From NCBI GenBank assembly GCA_965217015.1, contig OZ244224.1, forward strand, positions 1,488,001-1,552,000: 64,000 nt of DNA, given 5' to 3'. A program made the translations under genes and the position numbers. Below, in pieces: positions 33,588 through 43,486 of this stretch (positions are counted from its first letter, which is position 1; each line of letters begins with the position of its first letter). The stretch is from JAYQKL01 sp038142705. GTDB lineage: Bacteria; Pseudomonadota; Alphaproteobacteria; RS24. The notes below the pieces were generated by a model. It saw nothing but the letters and a program-made list of their open reading frames with translations, ran no database searches and was not told where the DNA came from.

Positions 33588-36407
33588 TCAGCTTTTATTA
33601 GAAGCGTCATCATCTTCTTGCATATGTTTCAAATCATAAAGCACATCAAGCGCTTCGCGCGGGGTCAAAATATCCGGATTGAGGTTTTGCAAATAGGCAT
33701 GAACCGCATCGGTATTGTGTGCAGGGTCAGGGTTTGTAGGTGTTGCTGAAAAAAGCGGCAAAGCATCAAGCCCCAGACTATCCGCAGATGTGCCTTTGTG
33801 CTGGCGGCTCTTTTCTAGCCGCTCCAACACCTCGCGGGCACGAGCAATCACCGCATCGGGCAAGCCCGCCAAGCGCGCCACATGAATGCCGTAAGAACGG
33901 TCCGCCGCGCCGGCCACAACTTCATGCATAAAAATAACTTCGCCTTTATATTCTTTGACTTTCATTGTGGCATTGGCAAGACCGGATAACCGCTCGGACA
34001 GGCTGGTTAATTCATGATAATGCGTGGCAAATAAAGCGCGGCAGGCCGTGACATCATGGAGGTTCTCAACCGTGGCCCAAGCAATAGACAAGCCATCAAA
34101 TGTTGCCGTGCCGCGCCCAATTTCGTCCAAAATCACCAGACTTTTGGCGGTGGCCTGATTTAAAATCGCGGCGGTCTCAACCATTTCCACCATAAAAGTT
34201 GAACGCCCCTGCGCCAAATCATCAGCCGCACCCACCCGACTGAAAACTTGGTCAACCATGCCAATATCAGCCTGTTTGGCCGGCACATAAAACCCCGCCT
34301 GCGCTAAAATAGCGATGAGCGCGTTTTGGCGTAAATAAGTCGATTTACCCGCCATATTTGGGCCCGTCAGTAATAAAAGGCGTTTATTTTGCGCATCATT
34401 TAAATGGCAATCATTAGCGATAAACGGCCCCTCGGCGCGTTTTTCTAAAGCCAGCTCGACCACAGGGTGTCGCCCGCCCTGAATGACAAACCGGTCATCA
34501 TCATATAGGCGCGGGCGATGCCAGTCATGCTGGCGCGCCAATGCGGCAGAACCAAGCGCCACATCAATCACCGCCAAGCCCTCAGCAGCGCGCCCAATAA
34601 TCGGTGCCAGCTCCCGTGCTTGCGCCACAAGGCGGTCATATATCTCCAGCTCAATGGCCAGCGCGCGCTCAGCGGCACGCGAAATTTGCCCCGCCAAATC
34701 CGCCAATTCTTGGGTCGAAAACCGAACCGAATTGGCTAAAGTCTGGCGGTGAATAAACACATCAATATGCGGCGGTGATTGCAAACTATTGCCATGCGCG
34801 CTTGGCACATCAATATGATAGCCCAGCACCGCATTATGCTTGATTTTAAGGGCTTTAATGCCGGTTTCTTCGGCATAACGCGCCTGCAGCCCGGCAATCA
34901 CGCGGCGGCTTTCATCACGCAATTCGCGCTCTTGGTCCAAAGCCGCATCAAAGCCTTGCGCAACAAATCCGCCATCACGCGCTAACAGGGGCATATCTTG
35001 GGATAGAGCGGATTCGAGCAAGTCTTTGAATTGCGCCAAATCACCCGATTCCGCCTTGAGAGCAGGAGAAGGGGCAGCGGCGCCCGCAAATAACGCACAG
35101 GCCTCGTCTAAATGCGCGGGCAGCGCGGATATAGCCTCTTTCGAAACCTGCGCATATAGCTCAAAACCCGCTTCCAGCCCCTGCCTGAGGGCTTTTAGGT
35201 CACGCGGCCCGCCGCGCCCCAATGATAAGCGCCCCAGCGCCCGCGCCATATCCGGGGCCTGCTTCAGGGTTGTTTGCAAATCGGTAGCCAGCTGGTCTTG
35301 ATGCATGAAAAAATCAACCGCATCTTGCCGCGCAATAATACCAATACGGTCTGTCATTGGGTTGGACAGCCGGGTAGCCAGCAACCGCCCGCCCGCCGCG
35401 GTCACGGTTTTATCAATCGCGTGTAAAAGACTGCCTTGGCGTTGACCGCTTAAAGTTGAAACCAGCTCCAAATTATTGCGGGTGGCCATGTCCAGCCGCA
35501 TGATACCACCGCCAGCCTGCAGCTGAGGTGGCTTTAAGCGCGGCACATCGCCCATTTGCGTCAAGCTTAAATAGGTCAATAGGCTGCCGCATGCTGCAAT
35601 TTGCGCGCGCGTCCACCGCCCAAACGCATCAAGCGTTTCAACACCGTAGGCTTCTTTCAGGGCCTTTTCACCACTAACCGCATTGGTTTGCGCGCCAGAA
35701 AGCGTCGCGACAGCAACATCGCCCAGCGCCTCTATTGCAGCCTCTAACCTTTGATAATGCGTGGCGGGCAAAACATCTTGCAAAGTGTCGGGCAGTAAAA
35801 GCTCACGCGGTGCGAGCGCGGCTAATTGCGCAATAATTTGGTTTAACGGGCTATCCGTAGCGTCCGCCGTCATCACATGCACATCACCGGTTGACATATC
35901 CAGCCACGCCAAACTCAACGCCAAACTCAAGGAAAGCCCCTGCTCCAGCTCTTTTTGGGCGCCATTTTTGGTCACCGCAAGAGCCGCCAAATAATTATGC
36001 GCCCGCGCATCTAACAAAGCCTCTTCCGTCAGTGTGCCGGGCGTGACCAGCCGCACAACCTCGCGGCGCACCACGGATTTTGAGCCGCGTTTTTTGGCCT
36101 CCGCAGGGTCTTCTGTTTGTTCACAAATTGCAATCTTAAATCCCGCGCGAATGAGGCGCTGCAAATAGCCCTCCGCCGCATGATAAGGCACACCACACAT
36201 CGGAACCGCTTCGCCCAAATGCTGCCCGCGATGGGTGAGCGTAATATCCAGCGCCGCCGCCGCCGTAATCGCATCATCAAAAAACAATTCATAAAAATCG
36301 CCCATGCGATAAAACAGTAAATATTCCTGATGCCGCTCTTTAATGGACAAAAATTGCGCCATCATTGGCGTCACTTGCGCGTTTTTATTTTCTTGAGCTT
36401 GCGGCAT
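33588..36407 (-). CDS. mutS: DNA mismatch repair protein MutS
   Basis: 939 residues from the ATG after AAGGAC; a TTG 21 codons upstream is rejected. The mismatch-recognition motif is GDFYELFFDDA near the N-terminus, Walker A is GPNMAGKSTYLRQ, and the ABC-type signature region is DEIGRGTATFDGLSIAWATV. A connector, lever and clamp fill the middle. Expected partner MutL is not in the window. Divergent from maeB with about 150 bases between. Confidence 0.98.
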   Translation of the reverse strand: MPQAQENKNAQVTPMMAQFLSIKERHQEYLLFYRMGDFYELFFDDAITAAAALDITLTHRGQHLGEAVPMCGVPYHAAEGYLQRLIRAGFKIAICEQTEDPAEAKKRGSKSVVRREVVRLVTPGTLTEEALLDARAHNYLAALAVTKNGAQKELEQGLSLSLALSLAWLDMSTGDVHVMTADATDSPLNQIIAQLAALAPRELLLPDTLQDVLPATHYQRLEAAIEALGDVAVATLSGAQTNAVSGEKALKEAYGVETLDAFGRWTRAQIAACGSLLTYLSLTQMGDVPRLKPPQLQAGGGIMRLDMATRNNLELVSTLSGQRQGSLLHAIDKTVTAAGGRLLATRLSNPMTDRIGIIARQDAVDFFMHQDQLATDLQTTLKQAPDMARALGRLSLGRGGPRDLKALRQGLEAGFELYAQVSKEAISALPAHLDEACALFAGAAAPSPALKAESGDLAQFKDLLESALSQDMPLLARDGGFVAQGFDAALDQERELRDESRRVIAGLQARYAEETGIKALKIKHNAVLGYHIDVPSAHGNSLQSPPHIDVFIHRQTLANSVRFSTQELADLAGQISRAAERALAIELEIYDRLVAQARELAPIIGRAAEGLAVIDVALGSAALARQHDWHRPRLYDDDRFVIQGGRHPVVELALEKRAEGPFIANDCHLNDAQNKRLLLLTGPNMAGKSTYLRQNALIAILAQAGFYVPAKQADIGMVDQVFSRVGAADDLAQGRSTFMVEMVETAAILNQATAKSLVILDEIGRGTATFDGLSIAWATVENLHDVTACRALFATHYHELTSLSERLSGLANATMKVKEYKGEVIFMHEVVAGAADRSYGIHVARLAGLPDAVIARAREVLERLEKSRQHKGTSADSLGLDALPLFSATPTNPDPAHNTDAVHAYLQNLNPDILTPREALDVLYDLKHMQEDDDASNKS

Positions 36408-36556
36408 GTCCTTAAACTTTTGGGCTATGAATTGCGTTTTGTCGATTGACACGCCATTATGATAAGTCAAGCGCGCGTGAAATTCCAGCTATCTTACTTG
36501 TATTTATTATCATTTCCCTCTAAGACAGGCCTGATAGACGATGAAGGAAAAGTGTC

Positions 36557-38827
36557 ATGGCAGATAATGCAGACAATTCAGAAAAATCATATGGCGACCG
36601 CGAAGCGCTCCGCTTTCACACGCGCGGTCAACCCGGCAAGCTTGAAATTGTGCCAACCAAGCCTATGGCAACACAAAGAGATTTATCTCTGGCCTATTCG
36701 CCAGGTGTTGCAGCACCGGTTAAAGCGATTGCCGAAAACCCTGACACATCTTATGACTATACCGCGCGTGGCAATATGGTGGCCGTGATTTCTAACGGGT
36801 CGGCCATTCTTGGGCTGGGCAATCTCGGCGCGCTCGCGTCCAAACCAGTGATGGAAGGCAAGGCCGTTTTGTTCAAACGATTTGCCGATGTGGATAGCAT
36901 TGACCTTGAAGTTGACACAGAAGATTCTGATGCCTTTATCAATGCGGTCAAACATTTGGGCCCTTCCTTTGGCGGCATTAACCTCGAAGATATTAAAGCG
37001 CCCGAATGTTTCATCATCGAACAACAATTACGCGAATTAATGGACATTCCGGTTTTCCATGATGACCAGCACGGCACGGCGATTATATGCACGGCGGGTC
37101 TGATAAATGCGCTGCACCTGACGGGGCGCGACTTGAAAGACACAAAAATCGTGATGAATGGCGCTGGCGCAGCGGGCATTGCCTGCCTCGAGCTGATTAA
37201 AGCTATGGGACTACCCGCCGAGAACGCAATATTATGTGACACGAAAGGCGTTATTCACAGCGAACGCAAAGAAGGCATGAACCAATGGAAATCAGCCCAT
37301 GCGGTTAAAACGGACAGCCGCACTCTTGCTGAAGCCATGGAGGGCGCTGATGTGTTTTTAGGGCTTTCTGTTAAAGGCGCGCTCACACCAGACATGGTCA
37401 AGTCCATGGCCAAAAACCCAATTATTTTTGCCATGGCCAATCCTGATCCGGAAATCACGCCAGAAGAAGTGGCGGAAATTCGCGATGATGCGATTATGGC
37501 AACAGGCCGTTCGGATTATCCCAATCAGGTCAATAATGTTTTAGGTTTCCCCTATATTTTTCGCGGCGCGCTTGATGTGCGGGCCACCACCATCAATGAG
37601 GAAATGAAAATTGCCTGCGCAGAAGCACTGGCGATGCTGGCGCGTGAAGATGTGCCTGATGAGGTTGCCGCTGCTTATGGCGGAGACCGCCCGAGCTTTG
37701 GCCCAAATTATATTATTCCCGTGCCCTTTGACCCGCGCCTCATTCGCGACATTCCGCCCGCCGTGGCGCAAGCAGCAATGGACACAGGTGTGGCCGGCAA
37801 ACCAATTGTTGATATGGAAGGTTATAAAAACCGCCTATCAGCACGGCTTGACCCAACCGCCAGCACCTTGCAGGTCATTATGGACAAGGTGCGGCAAAAG
37901 CCGAAAAAGCTGATTTTTGCTGAAGGCGAGCAAGAAGCCGTTATTCGCGCAGCCATTGCCTATAAAGATGGCGGACTTGGTGAGCCGGTACTGATTGGGC
38001 GTGAGGAAATTGTGCGCGAAAATATGCTCAATGCGGGCTTGGGTGAGCGTGACGATTTAATCGTTCACAATACCAGCAAATCTGAACGGATTGCGGACTA
38101 TACAGCCTTTTTATATGAGCGCCTGCAACGGCGCGGCGCCCTCTATCGCGATGTTGAGCGTATGGTGATGAATGACCGTAATATTTTTGGCGCGTGTATG
38201 CTGCAAATGGGCGATGCCGATGCGATGATTACAGGCGTTACCCGAAATTATTCGGTTGCTTTGGAGCAAGTCACGACAGTGATTGACCCAATGCCAGAGC
38301 GCCGCATGATTGGCCTGACCATGATGGTCGCGCGCGGGCGCACTGTTTTGGTCGCCGATACAAATGTGCATGACATGCCCAATAGTGAAGAACTGGCCGA
38401 TATCACTGAAAGCGCGGCCCATGCCGCCCGTGCGTTAGGCTATGAGCCACGCGTGGCCTTGCTGGCCTATTCTACTTTTGGGCACCCAGAGGGTGACCGC
38501 TCTGTCTATGTGCGTGAAGCGGTAGAAATGTTACGCGACCGACAAGTCGATTTTGAGTTTGATGGGGATATGGCTGCAGATGTGGCGCTGAATAAAGAAG
38601 CTCGTGCGCTTTATCCATTCACGACCCTCAAAGAAAATGCAAATGTTTTGGTGATGCCAGCCATTCACGCGGCTTCCATTTCTACAAAAATGCTTGAAGA
38701 GCTTGGCGGCGCGACCATGATTGGGCCTATGCTGGTTGGGCTTTCCAAGCCGGTGCAAATTGTTCGGATTGGGGCGACCTCTTCAGAATTGCTAAACATG
38801 GCAGCTATTGCGGCTTATGATTTTTAA
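36557..38827 (+). CDS. maeB: NADP-dependent malic enzyme with C-terminal phosphotransacetylase-like domain
   Basis: 756 residues. Residues up to about 430 form the malic enzyme (malate to pyruvate plus CO2): SLAYSPGVAAPVKAIAE, PVFHDDQHGTAIICTAGLI and the nucleotide-binding MNGAGAAGIACLELI. The rest is a phosphate acetyltransferase-like domain that in MaeB proteins is regulatory, sensing acetyl-CoA. The ATG has GAAGGAAAAG upstream. A single gene facing yifB/comM; its end is 13 bases from that gene's end. Confidence 0.96.
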   Translation: MADNADNSEKSYGDREALRFHTRGQPGKLEIVPTKPMATQRDLSLAYSPGVAAPVKAIAENPDTSYDYTARGNMVAVISNGSAILGLGNLGALASKPVMEGKAVLFKRFADVDSIDLEVDTEDSDAFINAVKHLGPSFGGINLEDIKAPECFIIEQQLRELMDIPVFHDDQHGTAIICTAGLINALHLTGRDLKDTKIVMNGAGAAGIACLELIKAMGLPAENAILCDTKGVIHSERKEGMNQWKSAHAVKTDSRTLAEAMEGADVFLGLSVKGALTPDMVKSMAKNPIIFAMANPDPEITPEEVAEIRDDAIMATGRSDYPNQVNNVLGFPYIFRGALDVRATTINEEMKIACAEALAMLAREDVPDEVAAAYGGDRPSFGPNYIIPVPFDPRLIRDIPPAVAQAAMDTGVAGKPIVDMEGYKNRLSARLDPTASTLQVIMDKVRQKPKKLIFAEGEQEAVIRAAIAYKDGGLGEPVLIGREEIVRENMLNAGLGERDDLIVHNTSKSERIADYTAFLYERLQRRGALYRDVERMVMNDRNIFGACMLQMGDADAMITGVTRNYSVALEQVTTVIDPMPERRMIGLTMMVARGRTVLVADTNVHDMPNSEELADITESAAHAARALGYEPRVALLAYSTFGHPEGDRSVYVREAVEMLRDRQVDFEFDGDMAADVALNKEARALYPFTTLKENANVLVMPAIHAASISTKMLEELGGATMIGPMLVGLSKPVQIVRIGATSSELLNMAAIAAYDF

Positions 38828-38840
38828 TCACTCCCTCAGC

Positions 38841-40391
38841 TTATTTTGATTTACGCGACTGGCCTGTGAAATCCGCGAGCCCGCGCCAAATTAAAGCCGA
38901 GGCCACATGGGTTTTTTGCGGTGTGTCCACACCCGCCAAATCAGCCAGCGTTCGGGTAACACGCAAAATACGATTGAACCCGCGTGCCGTGAGCCCTTTT
39001 TTCTCAACCGTGCTTTCTAGTAATTTTTGACCAGCGGGTTCTGGCTTGGACAGCTCATAAAGCCTTTCGCCATCTAAATGCGCGTTCAAAACACCTTCAT
39101 TACGCGCCCATTGAATTTTGCGGGCCGTTAAAACCCGCGCCGCAACCGTTGCGCTATCTTCACCAGATTGGGGCGCAATCATTTCTTCCAGCTTAACGGC
39201 TGGGACGCTGATGCGAATATCAAACCGATCCAAAAGCGGGCCTGATAATTTACCCAAATATTCTTGCATGCAATGGGGCAGGCGATTGCACGCCAATTGC
39301 GGGTCATTGGCATGGCCGCACCGACACGGGTTCATCGCCGCAATCAGCTGAAAGCGGGCAGGGTAGGTTACATGTGCCGCCGCACGGGCAACCTCAACAC
39401 GGCCCGTTTCAATCGGCTGGCGCAAGGCATCTAATGTCTGGCGCGAAAATTCTGGTAGCTCATCAAGAAACAAAACCCCATTATGCGCCAATGAAATTTC
39501 ACCCGGCAGTGCCTGACGCCCTCCGCCAATCAGTGCTGCCATGCTGGCCGAATGATGCGGGGCGCGAAAAGGGCGCTCGGCAATCAATGCGGCGGGCATA
39601 TTATCGGCCTGAAACACCCGCCCTGATAGGCTGGCAATCATGCTGGTTTCAAGCCGTTCTTCTGGCTCAAGCGGTGGCAAAATGCCTGGCAAGCGCGACG
39701 CCAGCATAGACTTGCCCGCCCCTGGCGGCCCCGACATAAGCAAATTATGTCCCCCCGCCGCCGCCACTTCAAGCGCCAGCCGCGCCTCTTCCTGCCCCCG
39801 AATATCTTTAAGGTCAGGCAGGCCGTCGCGGTCACCCGCCACCTCAGCCTCTGGTGCGGGCAAAAGCTGTGTCCCCTTCAAATGATTGACAATTTGTAAA
39901 AGATTTTCACCCGCAATCACCCCTTTTTTATCTGGTCGGGTGAGGCCAGACCAATAAGCCTCTCGCCCATTGGCTTGCGGGCAAATCAGCCCGCACCCCC
40001 AGGTCATTGCCGCCACCGCGGCAGGCAAAACGCCCGGCACAGGCGATAAGCGGCCATCTAAAGATAGCTCGCCCATCGCAACAAAATCTTCCAGTGCGGC
40101 AGCCTCAACCGCACCCATTGCGACCATCAGCCCCAGCGCAATGGGCAGGTCATAATGACTGCCCTCTTTGGGCAAATCGGCGGGCGCGAGATTGACGGTA
40201 ATCCGCTCCGGCGGCAAGCCCAGCCCCATCGCCGCCAGCGCGCTACGCACCCGCTCGCGGCTTTCAGCCACCGCCTTATCGGGCAGACCAACCATATTAA
40301 AAACCATTTTACCTGGAGAGAGATGAACCTGAACATCCACCTTGACCGCATCAATGCCTTGAAAGGCAAGCGTCGTTATTCGTGCTACCAT
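38841..40391 (-). CDS. YifB/ComM-family Mg chelatase-like AAA ATPase
   Basis: 516 residues. An N-terminal Lon-substrate-like domain (VDVQVHLSPGKMVFNMVGLP, DLPKEGSHYDLPIALGL) is followed by a Mg-chelatase-type ATPase with Walker A SGPPGAGKSMLASRLPGIL and Walker B VLFLDELPEFSRQTLDALRQ, then a C-terminal Mg_chelatase_C domain (LTARGFNRILRVTRTLADLA). A Cys/His cluster (MNPCRCGH...CNRLPHC) is present. ComM is a helicase that helps branch migration in natural transformation; in other bacteria the role is less clear. Confidence 0.93.
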   Translation of the reverse strand: MVARITTLAFQGIDAVKVDVQVHLSPGKMVFNMVGLPDKAVAESRERVRSALAAMGLGLPPERITVNLAPADLPKEGSHYDLPIALGLMVAMGAVEAAALEDFVAMGELSLDGRLSPVPGVLPAAVAAMTWGCGLICPQANGREAYWSGLTRPDKKGVIAGENLLQIVNHLKGTQLLPAPEAEVAGDRDGLPDLKDIRGQEEARLALEVAAAGGHNLLMSGPPGAGKSMLASRLPGILPPLEPEERLETSMIASLSGRVFQADNMPAALIAERPFRAPHHSASMAALIGGGRQALPGEISLAHNGVLFLDELPEFSRQTLDALRQPIETGRVEVARAAAHVTYPARFQLIAAMNPCRCGHANDPQLACNRLPHCMQEYLGKLSGPLLDRFDIRISVPAVKLEEMIAPQSGEDSATVAARVLTARKIQWARNEGVLNAHLDGERLYELSKPEPAGQKLLESTVEKKGLTARGFNRILRVTRTLADLAGVDTPQKTHVASALIWRGLADFTGQSRKSK

Positions 40392-40487
40392 TTTTCTTCT
40401 TTTTCTTTTTATGTTGCCTATTTATCCAACACCAAAAGCGGGCAGAAGAAAACCCCGTTTATAAATTAATTACCAAGCTTAAGGCAC

Positions 40488-41435
40488 TCAAGCTTTCAAA
40501 CGCTGCTCAATCGCGTCCCAAACCAGCACCGCAATATCTGGCCCGCCAAAGCTTTTAATTTCGCGAATACATGTCGGCGAGGTCACATTGATTTCAGTCA
40601 AATACTCACCAATCACATCAATGCCCGCCAAAATAATACCTGCCTCGCGCAAATAAGGGCCAATTTGGGCTGCGATTTCTAGGTCGCGGGTGCTCAACTC
40701 ATCAGCAACAGGCTGACCGCCAACATGCACATTTGCACGGGCATCACCTTCTTGCGGCACCCGATTAAGCGCGCCAACCGCTTCGCCTTCAACCAAAATA
40801 ACGCGCTTATCTCCTTGTCGAATTTGCGGCAAATAATGCTGCGCAATAAGCGGCTCTCGGCTTTCGGCCATCATCATATCAACTAAGGCGCCAAAATTTT
40901 CATCATTCGCCATCACCCGAAAAACACCCGCACCGCCATTGCCATAAACGGGCTTAAGGATAATATCGCGATGCTCGGCGCGAAAATCTTCCAGCACCTT
41001 ACGGTCACGGGTCATAATGGTTGGCGGCTGCAGACCTTCAAATAAAGTGGGGACAATTTTTTCAGGGGCGTTGCGCACCGCGCTTGGGTTGTTCACCACC
41101 AAGCAATCATCTGTGATTTTTTCCAAAAAATGCGTTGCCGAAATATAAGCCATATCAAAGGGCGGGTCCTGGCGCATCAGCACCACATCCATCTCACGCA
41201 AATTTGTCGGCACGGGCGCGCCCAGTGTGAAAAAATCGGTCAGCTGGTCACGCAGCGATAACGGGCGCAAAGGCGCATAGACTGTATCTGGCGCATAAAG
41301 CGTCAGCTCCTCTGGCTGGTAATAAAATAAGTCATAGCCGCGATTTTGTGCCTCCAAACCCAGCGCGAAACTTGTATCTCCGACCACATCAATTTGGGCA
41401 ATCGGGTCCATCTGAAGAGCGACTTTATAGGACAT
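40488..41435 (-). CDS. gshB: Glutathione synthetase GshB
   Basis: 315 residues, the usual length. Joins gamma-glutamylcysteine and glycine with ATP. N-terminal domain opens VALQMDPIAQIDVVGDTSFA; the ATP-grasp region contains DIILKPVYGNGGAGVFRV and the metal-binding NVTSPTCIREIK. The ATG overlaps the stop of the BON lipoprotein gene by one base (TAATG). gshA is not in the window. Confidence 0.97.
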   Translation of the reverse strand: MSYKVALQMDPIAQIDVVGDTSFALGLEAQNRGYDLFYYQPEELTLYAPDTVYAPLRPLSLRDQLTDFFTLGAPVPTNLREMDVVLMRQDPPFDMAYISATHFLEKITDDCLVVNNPSAVRNAPEKIVPTLFEGLQPPTIMTRDRKVLEDFRAEHRDIILKPVYGNGGAGVFRVMANDENFGALVDMMMAESREPLIAQHYLPQIRQGDKRVILVEGEAVGALNRVPQEGDARANVHVGGQPVADELSTRDLEIAAQIGPYLREAGIILAGIDVIGEYLTEINVTSPTCIREIKSFGGPDIAVLVWDAIEQRLKA

Positions 41436-42070
41436 TAATCGGCTTCCTTTTTTTCCAGCTCTCGCTCAGCATCAAAAGCGAGTTGCATTTCAGCAATGGT
41501 TTCAAATAAAAGCTGCACATTTTGAACAGATTTTATATTGCGCGCATGATTAACCACACGCTCGGCTTGCTCAATATGCGCCGCAACACCTTGTATGTAA
41601 ACCACGCCGCGATGAATTGAGATGTTAAAGTTGACAGCTGATATTTCACCATCAAATAACATAAGTGTTTTTAACCGCGACGCAATCAGCGTGTCACGCA
41701 AAATCTGTCGCTTGGGGCGCGCTTCCCCAATATATAAATAATTATACACATTGCGCACATCAGGGTGGGCGCGGGCAATATTTTCAATGTGCTGGGCAAT
41801 CTCGGCATTTGGCACTGTGCCCGTAAGCATCACACGCCCTGCCAGCGAATTCGCCGAAATTGTCAAATAGGCGCCTTCTTTATATTGCAGCAATTTATGA
41901 TTTATCGAGAGCATTATCTCCGCATCATCAATACTTTTGGCAACGCCTTGCGCGCTCAACGCCGCTAAGCCAGCCGTTGAGACTGTGCCCATCACAACGC
42001 CTGGCACCGAACAGGCCATCACCCAAAAGGGCAGGGTCAAAATCAATAATCGCAATAAAAGTTTTGGCAC
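41435..42070 (-). CDS. BON-domain outer-membrane lipoprotein (DolP/YraP-like)
   Basis: 211 residues. A signal peptide ends in a lipobox FWVMAC with Cys20 as the lipidation site. Two BON domains follow, about 45-115 (LTISANSLAGRVMLTGTVPN) and 120-195 (FNISIHRGVVYIQGVAAHIE). E. coli DolP binds anionic phospholipid at division sites and supports envelope integrity. The cluster rsmI, yraN and BON lipoprotein with a divergent LppC gene matches the E. coli yraL-M-N-P locus in content. Confidence 0.88.
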   Translation of the reverse strand: MPKLLLRLLILTLPFWVMACSVPGVVMGTVSTAGLAALSAQGVAKSIDDAEIMLSINHKLLQYKEGAYLTISANSLAGRVMLTGTVPNAEIAQHIENIARAHPDVRNVYNYLYIGEARPKRQILRDTLIASRLKTLMLFDGEISAVNFNISIHRGVVYIQGVAAHIEQAERVVNHARNIKSVQNVQLLFETIAEMQLAFDAERELEKKEAD

Positions 42071-42071
42071 T

Positions 42072-42443
42072 TTATCGCCTCATATCCTGAAAATGATGAG
42101 GGCGCCAAAAGGCTGTTACGCAAATCGCATCAAACCGCCAAGAGCAATGGCGCAAAGCGGGCTGGCGCGCCATAAAAATATCGGCGGCGGCCTCAATTCG
42201 CCGCCATTGGGTTTCGCTAATGGCCTCGCGCCCTTGCGCAAGGGTTTTGCGATATTTCACTTCAACGAAAATCACCACACGCCCGCGCCGCGCAATCAAA
42301 TCAACTTCCCCCTGACCGCTTTGCCAACGGCGCGCTAAGATTTGCCACCCTTTAAGGCGCAACAGCATAGCGGCGATTATTTCTGCGACATGGCCCTGCC
42401 AATAAGCCCGCCGTCGCAGATTTGGAGAGGCCGGCGCCATCAT
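42072..42443 (-). CDS. YraN/UPF0102 family endonuclease-like protein
   Basis: 123 residues. A small protein of the PD-(D/E)xK-like UPF0102 family with QGEVDLIARRGRVVIFVEVKYR, the core Glu-Asp...Glu-x-Lys pattern. Function is not established; a Holliday-junction nuclease-like fold is proposed for the family. Its ATG overlaps the rsmI stop (ATGA). The last residues run into the BON lipoprotein region with only 1 base between. Confidence 0.9.
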   Translation of the reverse strand: MMAPASPNLRRRAYWQGHVAEIIAAMLLRLKGWQILARRWQSGQGEVDLIARRGRVVIFVEVKYRKTLAQGREAISETQWRRIEAAADIFMARQPALRHCSWRFDAICVTAFWRPHHFQDMRR

Positions 42444-43336
42444 GACGGCCCCTCATTAGTTGGCGCAGCACTTTGCACCGCCAGCGCCAACTGATAAACC
42501 TCGCGCCGCGGCCAGCCCGATAAAGTCGCCACTTCATCAGCCGCCCGCCGCGTGCCCTTTTCAGGCAATTGAGCCAGCAAGGCCGCCTCAACCTCTGCCT
42601 TAGACCAAGCTGCCAGCGCGCCCGCACCTTTTATCAAAACAACAATTTCGCCTTTTGGCGGCCCCTTTTCATTATATAGCGCTTGTAAATCTGCCGCCGT
42701 GCCGGCCACGACTTCTTCAAATTTTTTGGTCAATTCCCGACACACCACCACCTCACGCGCCCCCAAAATATGATCAATATCACCCAACAGGGCGGGTAGA
42801 CGCTTGGCGCTTTCAAATAAAACCAATGTCGCCGAGAGAGACGCAACATCTTGCAAAGCCTTTTGGCGGGCGGTTTTTTTAGGCGGCAAAAAACCGAGAA
42901 ACATAAATTTATCTGTTGGCAGCCCAGCAACGCTCAGCGCCGCCATCGGGCTAGACGGGCCCGGCACGCTCACAATATTGGCGCCAGCCGCCCGCGCCGC
43001 TACAATCAGCGGATAGCCCGGATCCGAAATTAAAGGTGTGCCGGCATCGCTGACCAAAGCCACAGACTTGCCCGCCGCCAGCCAGTCCAAAATTTTGGGG
43101 CGCATTTTATCGCCATTATGCTCGTGATAGGCCTGCATCTGATTGCTAAGGCCATGCAGCGCAAAAAGTTTTTTTGTGATGCGTGTATCCTCGCACAAAA
43201 CCACATCAACCCCGGCCAGCACATCAAGCGCCCGCAGGCTGATATCGCGGGCATTGCCAATAGGTGTTGCCACAACATAAAGACCGGCTGCAATCATGTC
43301 GGGACGAAGCGAAACTGTGTTGGATATTTCCTGCAT
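42440..43336 (-). CDS. rsmI: 16S rRNA (cytidine-2'-O-)-methyltransferase RsmI
   Basis: 298 residues from the chosen ATG; it places 18 residues before LYVVATPIGN, similar to E. coli. A longer in-frame reading into the LppC promoter is rejected. Methylates the 2'-O of C1402 in 16S rRNA. Family motifs: ATPIGNARDISLRALDVL, VALVSDAGTPLISDPGYPLI and VPGPSSPMAALSVAGLP. Divergent from the LppC lipoprotein gene. Confidence 0.95.
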   Translation of the reverse strand: MQEISNTVSLRPDMIAAGLYVVATPIGNARDISLRALDVLAGVDVVLCEDTRITKKLFALHGLSNQMQAYHEHNGDKMRPKILDWLAAGKSVALVSDAGTPLISDPGYPLIVAARAAGANIVSVPGPSSPMAALSVAGLPTDKFMFLGFLPPKKTARQKALQDVASLSATLVLFESAKRLPALLGDIDHILGAREVVVCRELTKKFEEVVAGTAADLQALYNEKGPPKGEIVVLIKGAGALAAWSKAEVEAALLAQLPEKGTRRAADEVATLSGWPRREVYQLALAVQSAAPTNEGPS

Positions 43337-43486
43337 ATGTTTAACAAAAAACAGTTTGGCCAAAATGGCAACCATTCTAATATAAGGCTTAACAATTTTG
43401 GTCTTTTTCCGGACACATTTTCTTGGCACGATAGACATATGTTGAAACGGCACATATATCATTTTTTCTTCAGCGCGAGACGCCTT

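Noticed and set aside
43118..43486. Long N-terminal extension of the LppC lipoprotein overlapping rsmI
   Set aside because: It would destroy the signal peptide and lipobox and run antisense through rsmI; the ATG right before the signal peptide is used instead.
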